DNA of 64,000 nt from Alloiococcus otitis ATCC 51267 (GCF_000315445.1 NZ_JH992957.1:88854-152853); one strand, 5' to 3'. Positions 17,363-27,120 are shown, numbered from the stretch's first letter. The notes: a model not told the origin generated them from the sequence alone. Numbers and translations are program-made.

Positions 17363-17629
17363 ATGGAAAAACGAGACTACCACATTACTGCTGAAACTGG
17401 TATCCACGCTCGACCTGCTACCTTACTGGTTCAAACTGCAAGTAAATTTTCTTCTGACATTAACTTGGAATACCAAGGCAAGTCAGTCAATCTTAAATCC
17501 ATCATGGGGGTTATGTCCCTAGGTGCTGGCCAAGGCTCAGATGTGACCATCAGTGCCGACGGGTCAGATGAAAAAGAAGCAATTGAAGCAATCGAAGAAA
17601 CTATCAAAAATGAGGGAATGGCTGAATAA
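17363..17629 (+). CDS. ptsH: Phosphocarrier protein HPr
   Basis: HPr relays phosphate from enzyme I to sugar-specific PTS components and here also to DhaM. The 88-residue protein has His15 in [11 protein letters not shown], the catalytic phosphorylation site, and Ser46 in [11 protein letters not shown], the HPr-kinase site used in Gram-positive catabolite control. The start ATG 17363 follows AAAGGAG. It sits one base before ptsI in a two-gene operon. Confidence 0.97.
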   Translation: MEKRDYHITAETGIHARPATLLVQTASKFSSDINLEYQGKSVNLKSIMGVMSLGAGQGSDVTISADGSDEKEAIEAIEETIKNEGMAE

Positions 17630-17630
17630 A

Positions 17631-19352
17631 ATGGGAAACAAATTAACAGGAATTGCTGCTAGTGATGGTTTTGCCCACGCTAAGGCTTACCCATTAGTTC
17701 AACCTGATTTAACTGTTTCAAAACAATCAGTAGAAGATACAGAAGCTGAAGTTGAAAGATTTAAAGCAGCAATCGACCAAGCGACGGAAGAATTGCAGAC
17801 AATTCGGCAAAAGGCGGCTGAAAGTGTGGGCGAAGAAGAGGCCCAAGTCTTTGATGCCCACATCATGGTTCTGGCTGATCCGGACTTAAGTGACCAGACC
17901 ACCACTAAAATTAAAGAAGACCAGGTCAATGCGGCTTATGCCTTTGAAGCAGTGGCAGACAATTTTATCACTATTTTTGAAGGCATGGAAGACAACCCCT
18001 ACATGCAAGAGCGGGCTTCTGATATTAAGGATATCAAAAAACGTGTGATTGCCCACTTGCTAGGTGTTGACTTACCCGACCCGTCAGCTATTGATGAAGA
18101 AGTAGTGGTGATTGCCGAGGATTTAACCCCGAGTGACACGGCTCAGTTAAACAAAAAATACGTCAAGGCTTTTGTCACTGATGTAGGGGGGCGGACTTCT
18201 CACTCAGCCATCATGGCTCGGTCACTGGAAATCCCTGCTGTGGTGGGGGCAGGTCAAATCACTAGCACGGTCAAAAAAGGCCAAGAGCTTGTGGTCGATG
18301 GGGTGGCCGGTGAAGTCATCATCGACCCGTCTGACCAAGAGATTGAAGCAAATGAGGAAAAAGCTAGTGAATACGAAAGCATGAAGGCTGAATGGAACAA
18401 GCTCAAAGATGAACCCAGCATTAGTAAGGATGGGGTTCAAGTCGAGCTAGCAGCTAATATAGGGACGCCCAAAGACCTTGAAGGGGTCAGTAATAATGGG
18501 GCAGAAGGCATAGGTCTCTACCGTACTGAATTTCTCTACATGGATTCCTCTGAATTGCCAAGTGAGGAAGATCAGTTTCAAGCCTACAAGGAAGTCTTAG
18601 AAGGGGTCGACGGCAAACCAGTTGTGGTCCGGACCATGGATATTGGTGGCGATAAGGAATTACCTTACCTTGACCTGCCAGACGAAATGAACCCCTTCTT
18701 GGGCTACCGGGCCTTGCGAATTAGTTTAGACCGGGATGAAATCTTTAGAACCCAAATTCGAGCCTTGCTTCGAGCTTCAACTTATGGCCAGTTGCGGATC
18801 ATGTTCCCAATGGTGTCCAACTTGGATGAATTGCGGGCAGCTAAGGCTATCGTCCAAGAAGAAAAAGACAAGCTAGAAGACCAAGGTCAAACGATCTCTG
18901 ATTCCTTGCAAATTGGGATTATGATTGAAATCCCAGCAGCTGCTATGTTGGCCGACCAGTTTGCTAAGGAAGTCGACTTCTTCTCAGTTGGGACCAATGA
19001 CTTGATCCAATATACCATGGCAGCTGACCGTTTGAATGAGCGGGTTTCCTACCTCTACCAACCTTATAACCCTTCTATCCTACGCTTGATTCATAATGTA
19101 ATCCAAGCGGCTCACAAAGAAGGCAAATGGGCTGGCATGTGTGGGGAAATGGCTGGAGACCAGTTGGCAGTTCCCCTCCTCTTAGGAATGGGCTTGGATG
19201 AATTTTCCATGTCTGCTACCAGTGTCTTGAAGACTCGGTCCTTGATCTCTCGCCTTGACTCAAAAGAAATGGCAGAATTAGCTAACAAGGCTTTGACTGA
19301 GTGCACAACCCAAGATGAAGTTGTTAAACTAGTCGAAGAATATACAAAATAA
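17631..19352 (+). CDS. ptsI: PTS enzyme I (phosphoenolpyruvate-protein phosphotransferase)
   Basis: It transfers phosphate from phosphoenolpyruvate to HPr. The 573-residue protein shows the active-site histidine in [21 protein letters not shown], the PEP-binding [13 protein letters not shown] motif and the [15 protein letters not shown] and GMCGEMAGD segments of the C-terminal TIM barrel. ATG 17631 directly after the ptsH stop is used. An in-frame extension to 17553 would overlap ptsH and is unlikely. Confidence 0.96.
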   Translation: MGNKLTGIAASDGFAHAKAYPLVQPDLTVSKQSVEDTEAEVERFKAAIDQATEELQTIRQKAAESVGEEEAQVFDAHIMVLADPDLSDQTTTKIKEDQVNAAYAFEAVADNFITIFEGMEDNPYMQERASDIKDIKKRVIAHLLGVDLPDPSAIDEEVVVIAEDLTPSDTAQLNKKYVKAFVTDVGGRTSHSAIMARSLEIPAVVGAGQITSTVKKGQELVVDGVAGEVIIDPSDQEIEANEEKASEYESMKAEWNKLKDEPSISKDGVQVELAANIGTPKDLEGVSNNGAEGIGLYRTEFLYMDSSELPSEEDQFQAYKEVLEGVDGKPVVVRTMDIGGDKELPYLDLPDEMNPFLGYRALRISLDRDEIFRTQIRALLRASTYGQLRIMFPMVSNLDELRAAKAIVQEEKDKLEDQGQTISDSLQIGIMIEIPAAAMLADQFAKEVDFFSVGTNDLIQYTMAADRLNERVSYLYQPYNPSILRLIHNVIQAAHKEGKWAGMCGEMAGDQLAVPLLLGMGLDEFSMSATSVLKTRSLISRLDSKEMAELANKALTECTTQDEVVKLVEEYTK

Positions 19353-19374
19353 GGAAGTTCAACAGGGCTTAAAT

Positions 19375-19428
19375 AAACACACCCTAACTTAGCCTAGTCA
19401 GCCAGGCTGAGGGAGTGGGTGTGTTTTT
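19375..19428 (+). terminator. Terminator of ptsHI
   Basis: AAACACACCC pairs with GGGTGTGTTTTT across a long loop that contains a smaller AGCC / GGCT stem. Confidence 0.8.
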
Positions 19429-19498
19429 AACTTCTTTAAACTGATTTCGTTGCCCCAAAGATAAGGCCAGCCAAAGCAGGTGAAGACTGAACTTGTTT

Positions 19499-19526
19499 TT
19501 GATAAAATTAACTTAGTGTGTATACT
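19499..19526 (+). promoter_or_regulatory. Promoter of the yqeG-yqeH operon
   Basis: -35 TTGATA (19499-19504), a 16-base spacer and -10 TATACT (19521-19526), ahead of the DUF1797 gene that opens the operon. Confidence 0.6.
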
Positions 19527-19547
19527 GTAGAAGGGAGTTTTATTTGC

Positions 19548-19811
19548 ATGGTTTATTCTTCAGACTTGGTGTCAATAGTTAAACGGTTGAATGCCATGCG
19601 TGAAGATAAAACAAGCGTCAGACAAGTTAGACACTTTGATGTTGACGGTCAAGAGCGGTGTGTGGTTTTGTTTGATGGCTTTACAGGGAATTTTAAACTG
19701 ATCGACCCCCTGTCTGAAAAAAATAATGTATATGAATTTGACGATATTGACCACCTAGCTGTTGAAATTTTTGAACGTTTGCAGCCTAGGCATTTTAAAA
19801 AGAACGAGTGA
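19548..19811 (+). CDS. YkuJ-like DUF1797 protein
   Basis: The 87-residue protein matches the YkuJ/DUF1797 family by its overall pattern. A helix VSIVKRLNAMRE is followed by strands RHFDVDGQERCVVLF and the C-terminal VYEFDDIDHLAVEIFERLQ. No function is established for the family. ATG 19548 lies 10 bases after AAGGGAG; an in-frame start at 19518 would put the ribosome site inside the gene. It is the first gene of the operon, 13 bases before yqeG. Confidence 0.7.
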   Translation: MVYSSDLVSIVKRLNAMREDKTSVRQVRHFDVDGQERCVVLFDGFTGNFKLIDPLSEKNNVYEFDDIDHLAVEIFERLQPRHFKKNE

Positions 19812-19824
19812 AAAAGGACCAGCT

Positions 19825-20367
19825 ATGTTAAGTCTATTTAAGCCTACTTATATGGTAGAATCAGTTTATAATATTGAACCCTCTGAGTTTATTAAACGGG
19901 GTAAGAAGGTGGTCTTCGCTGACTTGGATAATACCTTGATTGCTTGGAACCACCCCAAGGCAACTCAGGAGTTAATTAACTGGCTGGACCAGCTCAATGA
20001 TTTTGGCATCCAGGTTATAGTCTTATCAAATAATAATAAAGACCGGGTGGAAAAAGCAGTGGCCCACACTGGCGTAACCCACATTCCATCAGCCTTTAAA
20101 CCTTGTAAAAAGGGTTTTGAGAAGGCCTTTTCCTTGGTCAACCAGCCAAAAGAAAATATTATTATGGTTGGCGACCAGGTCATTACTGATATTGTTGGAG
20201 CTAATCGATTTAAGATAGACAGTGTCTTAGTCAAACCCATCCTGGCTTCAGACGCTTGGAATACCAAGTTCAACCGGTTAATTGAATACAATATCCTCAA
20301 GCTAGTAGTCAAGTATAACCCTGATATGGAATGGAAAGATTCTTTAGATGACCATTTGAAGAAATAA
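19825..20367 (+). CDS. yqeG: YqeG-family HAD-type phosphatase
   Basis: The 180-residue HAD hydrolase (subfamily IIIA) has the nucleophile motif FADLDNTLIAW and the downstream VGDQVITDIVGANR metal-binding motif. YqeG-type proteins are conserved next to yqeH in Bacillota, and the substrate is usually annotated only broadly. ATG 19825 is used with AAAGGA upstream. The start lies just past the DUF1797 gene. Confidence 0.88.
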   Translation: MLSLFKPTYMVESVYNIEPSEFIKRGKKVVFADLDNTLIAWNHPKATQELINWLDQLNDFGIQVIVLSNNNKDRVEKAVAHTGVTHIPSAFKPCKKGFEKAFSLVNQPKENIIMVGDQVITDIVGANRFKIDSVLVKPILASDAWNTKFNRLIEYNILKLVVKYNPDMEWKDSLDDHLKK

Positions 20368-20382
20368 GATGCGAAGTTTAGT

Positions 20383-21528
20383 ATGATGAAGAAAGGCCAA
20401 GATACAGTGAACCATGAAAACCCAGATGAAGTAATTTACTGCATTGGTTGTGGGGCCCAACTCCAAAGCCAAGATCCAAACCAACCTGGTTACCTCCCTC
20501 AATCAGCCCTAGAAGGGCGGTCTGAGGATGACCTCTATTGTAAGCGGTGTTTTAGACTGAGGCATTATAATGAACTAGCGGATGTTCAAGTGACCTCTGA
20601 CGATTTTTTGAACATGCTTGGGGAGATTTCCCAAGAAGAGGCCCTAGTTGTTAATGTGGTTGACATTTTAGATGTTAACGGAAGCTTTGTGCCTGGCATT
20701 GGTCGCTTGACCGGTAACAACCCCTTGATCATTGTTGGGAACAAATTTGACCTCTTACCTAAGTCACTTAAACGGGGAAAGCTAAGACAATGGTTAGAAG
20801 AAGTTAGCTATGACATGGGGGTTAAGCCTCTAGCAGTTGACCTGATTTCTGCAGTCCGCCAAGGATCAGTAGCACACTTGCTCGACTTGATTAATGAATA
20901 CCGTGGGGACCGGGATGTCTATATAGTAGGGACCACCAATGTTGGCAAGTCCACCTTAATCAACCAGATTATCAACTTGGCCAGCCAAGAAGAAGATGTT
21001 GTCACGACTTCCTACTTCCCAGGAACCACTTTAGGAAAAATTGAAATCCCTCTTGATGATGGGCATAAACTGGTGGATACACCAGGAATCTTCCGGCCAG
21101 GCCAGGTGGTCCACCAACTCAATCCTCAAGAAGTTAAGACGGTCATTCCCCGCAAGGAGTTGAAACCCCGGACCTACCAGCTGAACCCAGGACAGTCCCT
21201 CTTTATTGGTGGCTTAGGCCGGTTTGATTATGTCCAGGGTCCAGGTAAGGCTTCTATTGTGGTCTATGCAGCTCCTTCTCTGTCCATCCACCGGACAAAA
21301 AGGGAAAAAGCTGACGACTTATACCAAAGCCAGTTAGGAAAAGACTTGACCCCACCATTTGACAGCAAGGATAAAAAAACTCTAACCAAGCGAACTTTCA
21401 AGGTCGACCAAGCATCTGATTTGGTCTACTCTGGTCTGGGCTGGGTTAAGATCAATGCTTCTGGCGTTGAAGTAGAAGGCCATATTATTCAAGGAGCCGA
21501 TATTTTTATCCGTAAACCCATGATCTAA
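20383..21528 (+). CDS. yqeH: Ribosome biogenesis GTPase YqeH
   Basis: A circularly permuted GTPase needed for 30S subunit assembly. The N-terminal zinc finger uses CIGCG and CKRCF. The G motifs appear in permuted order: NKFDLL (G4), then GTTNVGKSTLIN (G1), FPGTTLG (G2) and DTPGIF (G3). A C-terminal RNA-binding domain follows. The full frame gives 381 residues from ATG 20383, which has no good ribosome site. GTG 20407, 10 bases after GAAAGG, is an alternative start that would better match the family N-terminus. Confidence 0.93.
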   Translation: MMKKGQDTVNHENPDEVIYCIGCGAQLQSQDPNQPGYLPQSALEGRSEDDLYCKRCFRLRHYNELADVQVTSDDFLNMLGEISQEEALVVNVVDILDVNGSFVPGIGRLTGNNPLIIVGNKFDLLPKSLKRGKLRQWLEEVSYDMGVKPLAVDLISAVRQGSVAHLLDLINEYRGDRDVYIVGTTNVGKSTLINQIINLASQEEDVVTTSYFPGTTLGKIEIPLDDGHKLVDTPGIFRPGQVVHQLNPQEVKTVIPRKELKPRTYQLNPGQSLFIGGLGRFDYVQGPGKASIVVYAAPSLSIHRTKREKADDLYQSQLGKDLTPPFDSKDKKTLTKRTFKVDQASDLVYSGLGWVKINASGVEVEGHIIQGADIFIRKPMI

Positions 21529-21558
21529 AATAGTTTGACAAGAAAAGGAGGACAATAA

Positions 21559-21873
21559 TTGTCTTTAAGTAAAAAACAAGTTAAATTTTTAAAGAAAAAA
21601 TCCCACACGGTTGACCCCATTTTTCAAATTGGCAAGCAGGGGATAACCGATCAAATTTTGGCTGAACTGCATGATGCGATTGAAAAAAGAGAACTGATCA
21701 AGGTCTCAGTCTTGCAAAATTCTGCTATGACCAACAAAGAAATTGCAACCTTTATTGAAGACAATTCTGATATTAAAGTCATTGATTCTATCGGGAGGGT
21801 TTTAGTCTTGTACAAGTCCTCTTCCTATGAGAACAACCGCTTGATTTCAGACAAGGTTCGTGGAGTAGACTAG
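21559..21873 (+). CDS. yhbY: YhbY-family ribosome assembly RNA-binding protein
   Basis: The 104-residue CRS1/YhbY (CRM) domain protein has the GKQGITDQILAEL loop (GxxG-type) and ELIKVSVLQNS strand characteristic of this fold, which binds pre-ribosomal 50S particles. It starts at TTG 21559 with a strong AAAGGAGG 7 bases upstream. It sits between yqeH and nadD, the standard Bacillota order. Confidence 0.92.
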   Translation: MSLSKKQVKFLKKKSHTVDPIFQIGKQGITDQILAELHDAIEKRELIKVSVLQNSAMTNKEIATFIEDNSDIKVIDSIGRVLVLYKSSSYENNRLISDKVRGVD

Positions 21874-21874
21874 T

Positions 21875-22519
21875 ATGAAGCAAAAAACTCAAGCGACAGC
21901 GGTCAACCAGACCCAAACAGAAGCAGAAGAAAGACAAGGAACCCGTCGGAAAATTGGCCTCATGGGGGGGACCTTTAATCCGCCCCATTTGGGTCATTTA
22001 CTGGTAGCTGAACAAGTTTATGAGGCCTTGGGCTTGGATAATATCCACTTTATGCCCACTGCAAAGCCGGGCCATGCCGCTGGTAAGGAAACCATTGACG
22101 CCTCTTACCGCGTTGACATGGTCGATTATGCCATCGAAGATAACCCCCACTTTTCTCTTAACTTGACTGAAGTGAACCGGGGAGGGACGACTTACACCAT
22201 CGATACCATTAAAGAATTGAAAGAGGCTAGCCCTGAGACGGATTATTACTTTATTATTGGTGAAGATTCAGTTATGGACTTGGCCGAGTGGAAGAACATT
22301 GAACAATTACTGGATTTAGTTCAATTTGTTGGTGTGAAGCGACCAGGCTACCAGGCAGAAGTAAACTTTCCTATTATCTGGGTGGACACACCAGAATTAG
22401 ATATTAGTTCCAGTGACATCAGACAAAGGGTGTCAGAAGGTCAATCCATTAAATATTTGACCCCCGATAGGGTAAGAGACTATATTGAAGACAAAGGCTT
22501 GTATAAGGGTGAAGAATAA
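21875..22519 (+). CDS. nadD: Nicotinate-nucleotide adenylyltransferase
   Basis: It joins ATP and nicotinate mononucleotide in NAD synthesis. The 214-residue protein has the nucleotidyltransferase motif GGTFNPPHLGHLLVAE and the second motif ISSSDIRQRVSEG. A non-conserved 25-residue N-terminal extension rich in Gln/Thr precedes the domain. The start may therefore be later, but no better ribosome-bound start is visible. It lies one base after yhbY. Confidence 0.94.
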   Translation: MKQKTQATAVNQTQTEAEERQGTRRKIGLMGGTFNPPHLGHLLVAEQVYEALGLDNIHFMPTAKPGHAAGKETIDASYRVDMVDYAIEDNPHFSLNLTEVNRGGTTYTIDTIKELKEASPETDYYFIIGEDSVMDLAEWKNIEQLLDLVQFVGVKRPGYQAEVNFPIIWVDTPELDISSSDIRQRVSEGQSIKYLTPDRVRDYIEDKGLYKGEE

Positions 22520-22523
22520 GGAA

Positions 22524-23105
22524 ATGAAATACACAGAAAATTATATTGAGATTAGTAGAGGAGACTTAATCAAGCGCGTAGAAGATAAGCTGAGCCAGGA
22601 CCGGTTCAACCATATTCTGCGGGTTGAGGCAACGGCTTTGGAATTAGCCGACCGCTTCCAGGCTGACTCGGAAAAAGTTAGCATTGCGGCCTTGCTTCAC
22701 GACTATGCCAAGGAAGTTAATATGGATGAACTGAGGAATATTGTTATCAATGAAAACTTGGACTTGGAATTACTCGATTACGGCAACAGCATTTTACATG
22801 GCCCAGTTGGTTCGGTTTGTGCCTATGATGAATTTGGTGTGACCGACAAGGAAATTTTAAATGCCATTTACTATCATACCATTGGTCGTAAAAACATGTC
22901 CTTGGTTGAAAAAGTCATTTTTGTAGCTGATTATACTGAACCCCATCGTGACTTCTCTCAAGCTGATGAGGCGAGAGACTTGGCCCAGGATGACTTAGAC
23001 AAAGCCGTGACTTATATTGTCAAAGAAACCCTGCTCAAGTTAATCAAAGATGACAAGTTAGTTTACCCTGGAGCTTTAGATACGTATAATAGCTTAATTG
23101 CATAA
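22524..23105 (+). CDS. yqeK: YqeK HD-domain hydrolase (bis(5'-nucleosyl)-tetraphosphatase)
   Basis: The 193-residue HD-domain protein has HILRVEATALELA and LLHDYAKEV (metal-binding His/Asp) plus the downstream HGPVG and YHTIGR histidines. The YqeK family hydrolyses diadenosine tetraphosphate symmetrically to ADP. ATG 22524 is chosen because the longer frame from 22485 overlaps the nadD 3' end. It directly follows nadD, as in Bacillus. Confidence 0.88.
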   Translation: MKYTENYIEISRGDLIKRVEDKLSQDRFNHILRVEATALELADRFQADSEKVSIAALLHDYAKEVNMDELRNIVINENLDLELLDYGNSILHGPVGSVCAYDEFGVTDKEILNAIYYHTIGRKNMSLVEKVIFVADYTEPHRDFSQADEARDLAQDDLDKAVTYIVKETLLKLIKDDKLVYPGALDTYNSLIA

Positions 23106-23117
23106 GGAGTGGATAGG

Positions 23118-23477
23118 TTGAATCAAGATAAGGAAAATTTACTAGCAGTAGTAATCAAGGCTTTAGATGATAAGCGGGCCAAGGATATTGTAGCCTTGGA
23201 TATGGCTGGTCTATCAATTATAACAGACTACAATGTTATAACACATGGGTCTAGTTCCCGTCAGATTAACGCTCTGGCCCAGGCTGTCTTGGATGCGGCC
23301 AGTCAGGCGGGTTTTGAGGTCAACCGGATAGAAGGCAAGGGGTCAACCAGTTGGGTCTTAATTGACTTAGGCCAAGTTGTGGTCCATGTCTTTAGTGAAG
23401 AGGAAAGAGATTTTTACCAATTGGAAAGCTTATGGACGGAAGCCCCAAGTGTGGATATTGCAGAGTGGGTTAGCTAA
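23118..23477 (+). CDS. rsfS: Ribosomal silencing factor RsfS
   Basis: RsfS binds protein uL14 of the large subunit and blocks subunit joining when nutrients run short. The 119-residue protein contains LDMAGLSIITDYNVITHGSS, WVLIDLGQVVVHVF and ERDFYQLESLW, the family signatures. TTG 23118 is selected because AAGGAG (23104-23109) is 8 bases upstream; GTG 23109 overlaps that site. Its TAA overlaps the ATG of the next gene by one base. Confidence 0.93.
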   Translation: MNQDKENLLAVVIKALDDKRAKDIVALDMAGLSIITDYNVITHGSSSRQINALAQAVLDAASQAGFEVNRIEGKGSTSWVLIDLGQVVVHVFSEEERDFYQLESLWTEAPSVDIAEWVS

Positions 23478-24196
23478 TGGTTGACTATCAAGCTTTTGCC
23501 CAGCTTTATGATGACTTAATGGACCAGACCCTGTATGACCAGTGGGCAGACTGGGTCCAAAACCGCCTCCCCAAGGGTCAGTCTATCCTGGAGTTGGGTT
23601 GTGGGACCGGCCGTTTAGCTAATAAATTGCTTCAAAATTATGAAGTGACCGGCCTTGACCGGTCTGCTGACATGCTGACTTTAGCTCGAGACCGCCAGAC
23701 TAAGCCTTACTCCTTGATCCAAGCTGACATGACCGAACTAGCGGATTTACCCGTCTATGACCATATTATTGCTTTTAATGATACTCTTTGCTATTTGGAA
23801 AATCCCCAAGTTCTCTTGACTTGTTTTCAATCGGTTTACAAGCACTTGGCTCCTGGTGGTCATTTTCTTTTTGATGTTCACTCCATTAAGCAAATGAATG
23901 ACTTTAATGGGTTTTCCTACCATGGGGAAAGCGACCAAGGCTTGCTGGTATGGGATTCTTATCCAGGTGACCAGCCCTATTCAGTGGAACATGATTTGTC
24001 TATTTTTTTAGCCCAAGCTGACGGCAGTTACCACCGTTATGATGAAAGGCACTTTGAGAGAACCTATGAAGCAAGCTTTTATGAGCAATTATTGCATCAA
24101 GCCGGTTTTCGCTCGGTCCAGGTGACCAGTGACTTTGAAGAGAAATTTAACCCGGAAGGCAAGCGGTGGTTTTTCCAAGCTAAGAAAATAGTATGA
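23477..24196 (+). CDS. yqeM: Class I SAM-dependent methyltransferase (YqeM-like)
   Basis: The 239-residue protein has the SAM-binding ILELGCGTGRLANKLL motif (about residues 40-55), a following acidic residue in VTGLDRSADML, and a Rossmann fold. Position after rsfS matches Bacillus yqeM. The methylated substrate is unknown. It is translationally coupled to rsfS by ATG/TAA overlap. Confidence 0.85.
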   Translation: MVDYQAFAQLYDDLMDQTLYDQWADWVQNRLPKGQSILELGCGTGRLANKLLQNYEVTGLDRSADMLTLARDRQTKPYSLIQADMTELADLPVYDHIIAFNDTLCYLENPQVLLTCFQSVYKHLAPGGHFLFDVHSIKQMNDFNGFSYHGESDQGLLVWDSYPGDQPYSVEHDLSIFLAQADGSYHRYDERHFERTYEASFYEQLLHQAGFRSVQVTSDFEEKFNPEGKRWFFQAKKIV

Positions 24197-24217
24197 CACG
24201 AAAGGAAGGTGACCTAG

Positions 24218-25420
24218 GTGAAAGCCTTGGGTATTATAGCTGAATACAATCCTTTCCACAATGGCCACCTTTACCAACTAAACCGGGCTAGGGAAGTTAG
24301 CCAGGCCGACCTTGTTGTGGTTTGTCAGTCTGGCAACTTCTTGCAAAGGGGGGAGCCGGCCATTTACGACAAGTGGCATAGGGCAAAATGGGCTGTCCAG
24401 TCTGGGGCTGACCTTGTCCTAGAACTACCCCTTCCCTTTTCCATCCAATCAGCTGACTACTTTGCCCAGGCTGGTGTAAGGCTTTTAGACCAGTTTGGTG
24501 TCGACCAGCTCGCTTTTGGGGTAGAGTCTGGCCAGCTGGAAGACTTTCAAGTGGGGGCTAGGTTCTTGGTGGACCATGCTGAAGACTTTGAATTTTTCTT
24601 GAGCCAGTCTCCAAGGGAAAAGTCCTATCATGAACTTGTCATGGACTGGTTGGCTTCCAGTGACACAACCCGGCTACCCGATTTAAGCCAGCCCAATAAT
24701 ATCTTGGCCTTTACATATATAAAGGCGGCCTACCAAGCAGGGCTTGATTTTCGTTTTTTCCCCATTAAACGTATTGGGGCCAACTACCACGACGACAAGG
24801 TCCAACCAGGTGGTCAGATCGCTTCGGCAACAGCAATCCGCAAAAAAATTTACCAGGGTCAAGCTGTCCAGAACTACCTTCCCAAGCCTGTCCACCAAGC
24901 TATCACTGACCTTAGTCCGGTTAAGCCGGAAGATTTCTGGCCCTTTATTCAGTATAAAGTCTGGAATATGGCTGAAGCGGAGATGGATAAAATCTATGAC
25001 ATGAAGCCAGGCCTAAGCCAACGCTTTAAAAAAGCAGTCTTACAAGCTAAAAGCCTGAAAGATTTTATCAGCTTGACCGCCAGCCGCCAGCTGAGTCACA
25101 ACCGAATCAACCGCCTAGCTCTGTATTGCCTCTTGGACCTATACCAAGACCAAGTGGCGGAATTAAACCGTATTGGGCCAAGATATATCCGCCCCCTTGC
25201 CTTTAACTCACTAGGCCAGGCCTATCTAGGTCAAATCAAGTCGTCTCTGGCCCTGCCCCTGGTAACTCGGCTGAACCAGGATTCGGCCGATGAATTAGCC
25301 TTGGACATCAAGGCTGGGGAATTATACCGGCTAGCCAGGGTGGGGGACTTACCCAAGCAAGACTTCACACGAAAACCCTATATGAGTATTGACAAATATG
25401 GTGACAGAAAGTATACTTAA
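24218..25420 (+). CDS. tmcAL: tRNA(Met) cytidine acetate ligase
   Basis: TmcAL (YlbM family) acetylates the wobble cytidine of elongator tRNA-Met using acetate and ATP. The 400-residue protein starts with the nucleotidyltransferase-like GIIAEYNPFHNGHLYQL motif and has SGNFLQRGEPAIYDKWHRA, both diagnostic. GTG 24218 is supported by AAAGGAAGG upstream. It lies between yqeM and yceD. Confidence 0.92.
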   Translation: MKALGIIAEYNPFHNGHLYQLNRAREVSQADLVVVCQSGNFLQRGEPAIYDKWHRAKWAVQSGADLVLELPLPFSIQSADYFAQAGVRLLDQFGVDQLAFGVESGQLEDFQVGARFLVDHAEDFEFFLSQSPREKSYHELVMDWLASSDTTRLPDLSQPNNILAFTYIKAAYQAGLDFRFFPIKRIGANYHDDKVQPGGQIASATAIRKKIYQGQAVQNYLPKPVHQAITDLSPVKPEDFWPFIQYKVWNMAEAEMDKIYDMKPGLSQRFKKAVLQAKSLKDFISLTASRQLSHNRINRLALYCLLDLYQDQVAELNRIGPRYIRPLAFNSLGQAYLGQIKSSLALPLVTRLNQDSADELALDIKAGELYRLARVGDLPKQDFTRKPYMSIDKYGDRKYT

Positions 25421-25475
25421 TGCTGTTGCCTATGTCTATTAAAACCTTATCAGTCAAAGACATAGAGGTGATAAA

Positions 25476-26033
25476 ATGAAAATTAAATGGGCATTGAATG
25501 AATTGCGGAAGCAAGACAATGAACCAACTCGGATCCAGGGTCAAGTTGACCTGGAGTCAAGTTTGACCAAGCGGAGCAAGTCCATTCTTGCAGCAGGACC
25601 CGTCACCATAGATGGTTGGATTATTACAGAAGGCGAGGATGCCTTTATTGTTGATTGCACTTTAACGGTTGCCCTAACCGTTCCATCGACCCGGTCTTTG
25701 ACCCCGGTTGATATTGACTGCAAGGCTAAATTACAGGAGACCTACCTGGCTCCTGGGCGAGAGGCTAGCCAGGAAGACTTGGACCAAGATGAATTGGTTA
25801 TCCAATTGGCAAGCCAAGAGCTTGACTTGCAGAAGCCAATCGAGGATAGCATTATCTTAGCCATCCCGACCAAGGTATTAACTGAGGAAGAAGAAGAGAA
25901 AGGGATTTTCCCTAAAGGTGATGACTGGGAGGTTATGACTGAAGAAGGCTTAAAACAACAAAGAAAAGACCAAGCCCAAGAAGATTCTCCCTTTGCTGCT
26001 TTAAAAGACCTGTTTCCCGATGAAGACGAATGA
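25476..26033 (+). CDS. yceD: YceD / DUF177 family, 23S rRNA accumulation protein
   Basis: The 185-residue acidic protein has the DUF177 pattern, with the VDCTLTVALTVPSTRSLTPV strand region and a C-terminal DDWEVMTEEGLKQQ segment. In bacteria and chloroplasts these proteins support large-subunit rRNA accumulation. They are nearly always encoded just before rpmF, as here (36 bases apart). The C-terminal 30 residues are Asp/Glu/Gln-rich. Confidence 0.85.
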   Translation: MKIKWALNELRKQDNEPTRIQGQVDLESSLTKRSKSILAAGPVTIDGWIITEGEDAFIVDCTLTVALTVPSTRSLTPVDIDCKAKLQETYLAPGREASQEDLDQDELVIQLASQELDLQKPIEDSIILAIPTKVLTEEEEEKGIFPKGDDWEVMTEEGLKQQRKDQAQEDSPFAALKDLFPDEDE

Positions 26034-26069
26034 AGCCCTTACTGATAACACTTAAGGAGGTGTGTCCCA

Positions 26070-26243
26070 ATGGCAGTACCAAAGCGAAAAACATCTAGTT
26101 CTAAAAAGAACAAACGTCGAACTCACAAAAAACTGATCGCACCAAATATGACTGAATGTCCAAATTGCGGTGAAATGAAACGTAACCACCACATTTGCCC
26201 AGAATGTGGTTACTACGGCGGCGAAAAAGTGATGGGCGAATAA
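26070..26243 (+). CDS. rpmF: 50S ribosomal protein L32
   Basis: A 57-residue ribosomal protein beginning [19 protein letters not shown], with a zinc ribbon of two CxxC pairs (CPNC and CPEC), so it is the zinc-binding C+ form. The start ATG 26070 follows AAGGAGG. It ends the 6.7-kb operon and is followed by a strong terminator. Confidence 0.97.
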   Translation: MAVPKRKTSSSKKNKRRTHKKLIAPNMTECPNCGEMKRNHHICPECGYYGGEKVMGE

Positions 26244-26251
26244 AAGTAATT

Positions 26252-26295
26252 GAGCGTTAGGGGTAAGCACAGAACTTGCTTCTAACGCTTTTTTG
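26252..26295 (+). terminator. Terminator of rpmF operon
   Basis: AGCGTTAG pairs with CTAACGCT, with an inner AAGCA / TGCTT stem, then TTTTTT. Confidence 0.85.
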
Positions 26296-26656
26296 TGTTT
26301 CATCATTTTTAGATCTTTCATGTTTTGAATTGCAAAGGATTAGTTTACCGGTTGAAGGGGATTCAGTCTGGTGTTATTCTCGAACAACAGATATTATGTG
26401 AAATTTTTCCAGTGTTTTCTAAAATAACAAGCATTATACTATAATTTAAAATCTCGCCAAGTCATGACCAAGACTCTAGCATTACAAGCAGTGCTAATCC
26501 ATAGCAAAATTAAAAGATAGTCAAATCTTGCCTTTTATTGGGGTTGGCTTAACCTTAGCTTGGTGGCTAGGCGATATGAAAGTCGAATTTGGGATATTGG
26601 TCTGATTGCTTTTATGGTAAACTTAGGCTAAGTTTGTATTGTGAGAGGAAGAGTTT
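26296..26656. other. Intergenic region without a recognisable gene
   Basis: About 360 bases. Short plus-strand open stretches are present, one reading LPFIGVGLTLAWWLGDM near 26535-26585, broken by stops. It may be eroded membrane-protein sequence. No RNA gene was seen. Confidence 0.4.
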
Positions 26657-27034
26657 ATGAATACTGTAGCCTATTTTATAGCCTTATTGTTACTCTTTAT
26701 TATTCCCTTTGTGGTTATTTGCTTTAACCAATATATCAACCGGCAGTTTAAACAAGTTAACCTTCCCATTAAAACACCGGATATTTTGACTATTTACCAA
26801 ATTTTTGCCATTCACTGGTTTAGCCAGATCGCCTTTGGTCGGACTTGGCTAGTTTTTTTGGCCCTCCTTTTAGCCATTGCTGGTTTAGGCATGGTGGTCT
26901 ATTACTTGTCTAAGGATATTGCTATCTATTATGGTCGTTTCTTCCGAATTTGGTGGCGGCTAACTTTTTTGGTCACATTTGTCCTTTACCTTATCAGTGG
27001 TTTAGCCGCCTTGTACCAAGTTTTGGCAGGATAA
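26657..27034 (+). CDS. DUF3397 family membrane protein
   Basis: The 125-residue protein has four probable membrane helices: near residues 3-24, 44-58, 64-82 and 98-120. It contains the IKTPDILTIYQIFAIHWFS segment typical of DUF3397. Proteins of this family lie directly upstream of mraZ in many Lactobacillales; no function is known. It has its own terminator before the dcw promoter, so it is a separate transcript. Confidence 0.75.
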   Translation: MNTVAYFIALLLLFIIPFVVICFNQYINRQFKQVNLPIKTPDILTIYQIFAIHWFSQIAFGRTWLVFLALLLAIAGLGMVVYYLSKDIAIYYGRFFRIWWRLTFLVTFVLYLISGLAALYQVLAG

Positions 27035-27076
27035 AAGGATACTTGCATCCTGCAAGTGCATTTGAATACTGAAGTT

Positions 27077-27120
27077 AAAAGAGCTGTGTCAAAGACTTTA
27101 TCTTAGGCACAGCTCTTTTT
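27077..27120 (+). terminator. Terminator between DUF3397 and mraZ
   Basis: AAAAGAGCTGTG pairs with CACAGCTCTTTTT across an 18-base loop. Confidence 0.85.
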